Of a DNA stretch of 64,000 nucleotides, positions 61,165 through 64,000 are shown piece after piece. How positions within the stretch are numbered: the stretch's first letter is position 1; the number at the start of each line of letters is the position of its first letter. Below the pieces are notes generated by a model, which did not search any database, was not told the DNA's origin, and saw only the letters and a list, made by a program, of their open reading frames with translations. The position numbers and the translations under genes were made by a program. The stretch is from Runella sp. CRIBMP (GTDB lineage: Bacteria; Bacteroidota; Bacteroidia; Cytophagales; Spirosomataceae): NCBI RefSeq assembly GCF_009905605.1, contig NZ_JAAAKZ010000009.1:124001-188000 (forward strand), in the 5' to 3' direction.

Positions 61165-64000
61165 TTTTCCTCCTCGCTTTGCTCTTCGCCCTCTGCCATT
61201 ACGCCCTCTACATCTTCGCAATGCCACATACGCTGACGGCGGAAAGGCGGACGGATGGCGGTAGCGCCGCCCGTTTTGGCCGAAATCATTTTCTGTACCA
61301 AACGAGCGCGTTCTTTTTCTACTTCGTCGCGTCGTTTGTCATCACCTTCGGTGGAGTAGTAAATCGCCCCTTCCACAATGGTATAGTCCGGACGGGCGTA
61401 GATAGAAAGCGGGTGGTTGTTCCACAATACCAAATCGGCATCTTTGCCCGTCTTGATGCTGCCCGTACGCTTATCTAAGTGCATGATTTTGGCGGGATTT
61501 ATGGTCACCATTTTAAGGGCTTCGGTTTCGGCGATGCCGCCGTACTCTACCGCTTTGGCGGCTTCCTGATTGAGGCGGCGGGCCATTTCGGCGTCGTCGG
61601 AGTTGATGCTGGTCAATACGCCCACTTTAGTCAAAATGGCGGCATTGTACGGAATCGCGTCTTTTACTTCCATTTTATACGCCCACCAGTCGGCGAAGGA
61701 TGAACCTGCGGCCCCGTGTTTTTTCATTTTATCGGCTACTTTATAACCTTCCAAAATGTGTGTAAACGTGTTGATTTTGAAGCCTAAAGAATCAGCCACT
61801 TTCAGAAGCATATTGATTTCGGATTGTACATACGAGTGACAAGTAATGAAGCGCTTAGCGTTGAGAATTTCAACCAACGCGTCCAGTTCAATATCACGGC
61901 GAGGCACGGGCATTCCAATTTTGGTCTTCATAGAATTGTACGAATCCCAGGCGCGCTCATACTCGCGGGCGCGGGTGAAATGATCCATAAAAACCTGCTC
62001 AACGCCCATGCGTGTTTGCGGATAACGGCTCGTTGGATTACCGCTGTTGGCCTGTTTTACGTTTTCACCCAAGGCAAATTTAATAAACTGCGCTTCGGGC
62101 AGGAGCATATCCGAAACATTGCCACCCCATTTCAACTTCACCACGGCCGATTGCCCACCGATGGAATTTGCGGAGCCGTGCAACAACTGCGACATGGTGA
62201 CGCCGCCCGCCAATTGACGATAAATATTAATATCGTCGGGGTTGATAACATCGCTCATGCGTACTTCGGCGGAACTGGATTGACCACCCTCATTGATGGA
62301 GAAAAGCGCGATGTGTGAGTGCTCGTCGATGATACCAGGCGTTAGGTGTTTGCCTGTGCCGTCAATCACGCGGGCGTTGGCGGCAGAGAGGTTTTTGCCA
62401 ATGCGGGCAATTTTGCCGTTTTCCACCAATACATCACTGTTGGGCAATATCCCTGCGTCGTCGCTGGTCCAAACGGTGGCATTTTTAATCAACAACGTTT
62501 CTGATTTTGGTTTCTCACTATTTCCAAATCCAACAAATGGAAACAACGGTTTCCCTACATTCGGAGCAGGTTTGCGGGTCGAGTCGCGGCGTGCTTCGGT
62601 CAATTTTATGGGCTCCAGCAAGGTAGCCTCCCACTTGGTAGGCGTGCCTTTGGCGGTTTCGCCGCTTCCTTTAAATCCCGTACCTTCCCGGTAACCCGTC
62701 AGGCGGGTGGTTGCATTGGGAGCTTTTCGGTCGGGTTGAAAATTGAGCGAAATCAGATCGTTGAGGTAAGTTACTTTCGGCGTAATTTTTACGGTGTCGC
62801 TCAGTACAATTTGATATTCAGGCTTCTCGGGTTTTCCACTGATGATTAATTTCCCTTTTTCAGCCTCCATGCTTAAGTTGTACGTTCCCCGAATATCGGC
62901 TTGGTTGAGGTTATTGATGATGTATTTTTTGCCCCTAATCCAGTTTTCGTAGATGACATTATCGGCGTTGAACAAATTGCCCGAAGTAATGATAAAATTG
63001 GCCCAAGCACCTGTTTTGAGACTTCCTACTTTATCGTCGCATTTGAGGAGCTGGGCAGGAGCCGTCGTGAGCGCTTCCAGTGCTTTGGTTTCCGACAAAC
63101 CGTATTCAATGGCTTTGCGCAGGTTGGTCCAAAATTCCGTTTTTGTTTTTAGCAATGCCGAGGTCAGTACAAAACTAACGCCCGCTTTCTCCAAGGCCGC
63201 CGCGTTGGCGGGAGCCATTTCCCAGTGTTTCATTTCGGCAAGGCTCACGTTGTCGGCATCCCAAACATCTTCTACATCGAAGGCCGCTGGAAAGTTGAGC
63301 GGAACAATGAGTGAACCGTCAGCTGCTTTTATTTCGTCAATGCGCTGGTATTCATCGCCATTACCGCGAAAAATATATTGCGTTTTGAATTCGTCACCCA
63401 GTTTATCGGCCCGGAGCAAGCTCCATTTATCGGTTGCTTCAAATACAGTCGGCAATCCACTCAGGGCATTAAAAGCATCAAGTGAGATGTTGTATTCAAC
63501 ATTTTTACCCGCGTTTTTATACCATTCGGCATCGTAATAAGTTTGGCGCAACAACGCCATCGCACCCATGGGTGAGTTGGGGTATTGTTGGCCAGAAGAG
63601 CCTTTGCTGAACGATAAATGGGCCGAAACGGGACTACGAACAATGACGCTGTTTTCGCTATCGGTAGCCAAGGTTACGAGCGCACCGCTACCGCGTACGA
63701 TGCCGTCGTGGTGGTGAGTGAGCACCGTGGCAAAGCCCAACTTACGCATTTCATCGGCTTTGGCGTTGTTAACGGTAAATAATTTCCCTGCTTCCGTTTC
63801 AGGATTAAGGGCTTGATTCCACCCGTAAGCGCCTTTTTTGTTGGATTCAATTTGCTGTGGAGTGCCGCGTCCGCCACCTTGGGTGCGTTTGACTTCGGGC
63901 ATTCCGTAGTCCGATTCCATGTCAATCAGGGCGGGATAGATGCGCTTGCCTTTGAGGTCGGTTACGACGGTTCCGTTGGGAATTTGTAGGTCTTTGCCCA
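61158..64000 (-). CDS. Large secreted two-domain amidohydrolase (5' partial)
   Basis: The frame continues to the right window edge (codons before 63920 read IYPALIDMESDYG), so the N-terminus is missing. At least 946 residues are present. The N-terminal half looks like a degenerate amidohydrolase domain (GFATVLTHHHDGIVRG near 63735), the C-terminal half like an intact one: HSHIALFSINEGG with HxH, ITCHSYVQSE, LTSINSDDAEMA and DADLVLWNNHPLS. A tandem fusion of this kind, with a degenerate first half, is seen in Bacteroidota. It precedes the four-helix-bundle gene and the smaller amidohydrolase on the same strand. The substrate is unknown; secretion is inferred from its relatives. Confidence 0.85.
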   Translation of the reverse strand, partial: GKDLQIPNGTVVTDLKGKRIYPALIDMESDYGMPEVKRTQGGGRGTPQQIESNKKGAYGWNQALNPETEAGKLFTVNNAKADEMRKLGFATVLTHHHDGIVRGSGALVTLATDSENSVIVRSPVSAHLSFSKGSSGQQYPNSPMGAMALLRQTYYDAEWYKNAGKNVEYNISLDAFNALSGLPTVFEATDKWSLLRADKLGDEFKTQYIFRGNGDEYQRIDEIKAADGSLIVPLNFPAAFDVEDVWDADNVSLAEMKHWEMAPANAAALEKAGVSFVLTSALLKTKTEFWTNLRKAIEYGLSETKALEALTTAPAQLLKCDDKVGSLKTGAWANFIITSGNLFNADNVIYENWIRGKKYIINNLNQADIRGTYNLSMEAEKGKLIISGKPEKPEYQIVLSDTVKITPKVTYLNDLISLNFQPDRKAPNATTRLTGYREGTGFKGSGETAKGTPTKWEATLLEPIKLTEARRDSTRKPAPNVGKPLFPFVGFGNSEKPKSETLLIKNATVWTSDDAGILPNSDVLVENGKIARIGKNLSAANARVIDGTGKHLTPGIIDEHSHIALFSINEGGQSSSAEVRMSDVINPDDINIYRQLAGGVTMSQLLHGSANSIGGQSAVVKLKWGGNVSDMLLPEAQFIKFALGENVKQANSGNPTSRYPQTRMGVEQVFMDHFTRAREYERAWDSYNSMKTKIGMPVPRRDIELDALVEILNAKRFITCHSYVQSEINMLLKVADSLGFKINTFTHILEGYKVADKMKKHGAAGSSFADWWAYKMEVKDAIPYNAAILTKVGVLTSINSDDAEMARRLNQEAAKAVEYGGIAETEALKMVTINPAKIMHLDKRTGSIKTGKDADLVLWNNHPLSIYARPDYTIVEGAIYYSTEGDDKRRDEVEKERARLVQKMISAKTGGATAIRPPFRRQRMWHCEDVEGVMAEGEEQSEEEKK

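Overview
The window looks like a chromosome segment of an aerobic, pigmented Bacteroidota bacterium of the Cytophagales, most like Runella or another Spirosomaceae member. This is inferred from gene content and promoter style, not from a search. Several promoters fit the Bacteroidota pattern TTTG-N19/20-TAnnTTTG. Many secreted proteins are Bacteroidota-typical (DUF5916, DUF5723, DUF4412, GH109, the S9 peptidase, the M1-ABC fusion). No rRNA, tRNA, CRISPR array, IS transposase or prophage was seen. Genes are dense on both strands, and convergent pairs are usually separated by strong hairpin terminators.

Layout. 0-10 kb: the end of a HEAT-repeat/cNMP-binding membrane protein (partial), then a minus-strand run with two bestrophin-type anion channels, a TMEM175-type cation channel and a SWIM-SNF2 helicase, then two overlapping response regulators, one carrying an adenylate cyclase domain. 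10-19.6 kb: YqhD aldehyde reductase, a DUF6544-type membrane protein, a FucP-like transporter with an SDR whose active-site Lys is replaced by Asn, a lipoprotein, a radical SAM/SPASM protein, a TIM-barrel sugar isomerase and a DUF418 protein. 19.7-29 kb: an ABC permease fused to an M1 aminopeptidase and its ATPase, with a four-helix-bundle (S23-like) gene lodged between them, then GNAT, an S9 peptidase and smpB. 29-35 kb: a proton-pump rhodopsin, metG, and the retinal-forming pair crtY-blh. 35-43 kb: GH109, pth, hslV, pyruvate dehydrogenase E2, a frameshifted Uma2 gene and lepA. 43-55 kb: small hypotheticals, a DUF5916 outer-membrane protein, adenine deaminase, an ECF sigma factor, rarA, an EEP nuclease, an enoyl-CoA hydratase and DUF5723. 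55-64 kb: a lone ATP-grasp protein, a TetR/NmrA regulatory pair with duplicated operators, a DUF4412 protein, and two secreted amidohydrolases with a second four-helix-bundle gene between them.

How the genes fit together. CrtY makes beta-carotene, Blh cleaves it to retinal, and the rhodopsin uses retinal. The rhodopsin has the proton-pump DTE motif, a green-tuning Met and a Gly at the fenestration position that permits a carotenoid antenna. Adenylate cyclase and the cNMP-binding protein may be maker and sensor of one messenger. The most unusual structural signal is that both four-helix-bundle genes sit inside operons between complementary arms, an arrangement like the intervening sequences of 23S rRNA but here in protein-coding transcripts. 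ORF-less relatives of the arms precede smpB and lepA, and one arm encodes part of a signal peptide.
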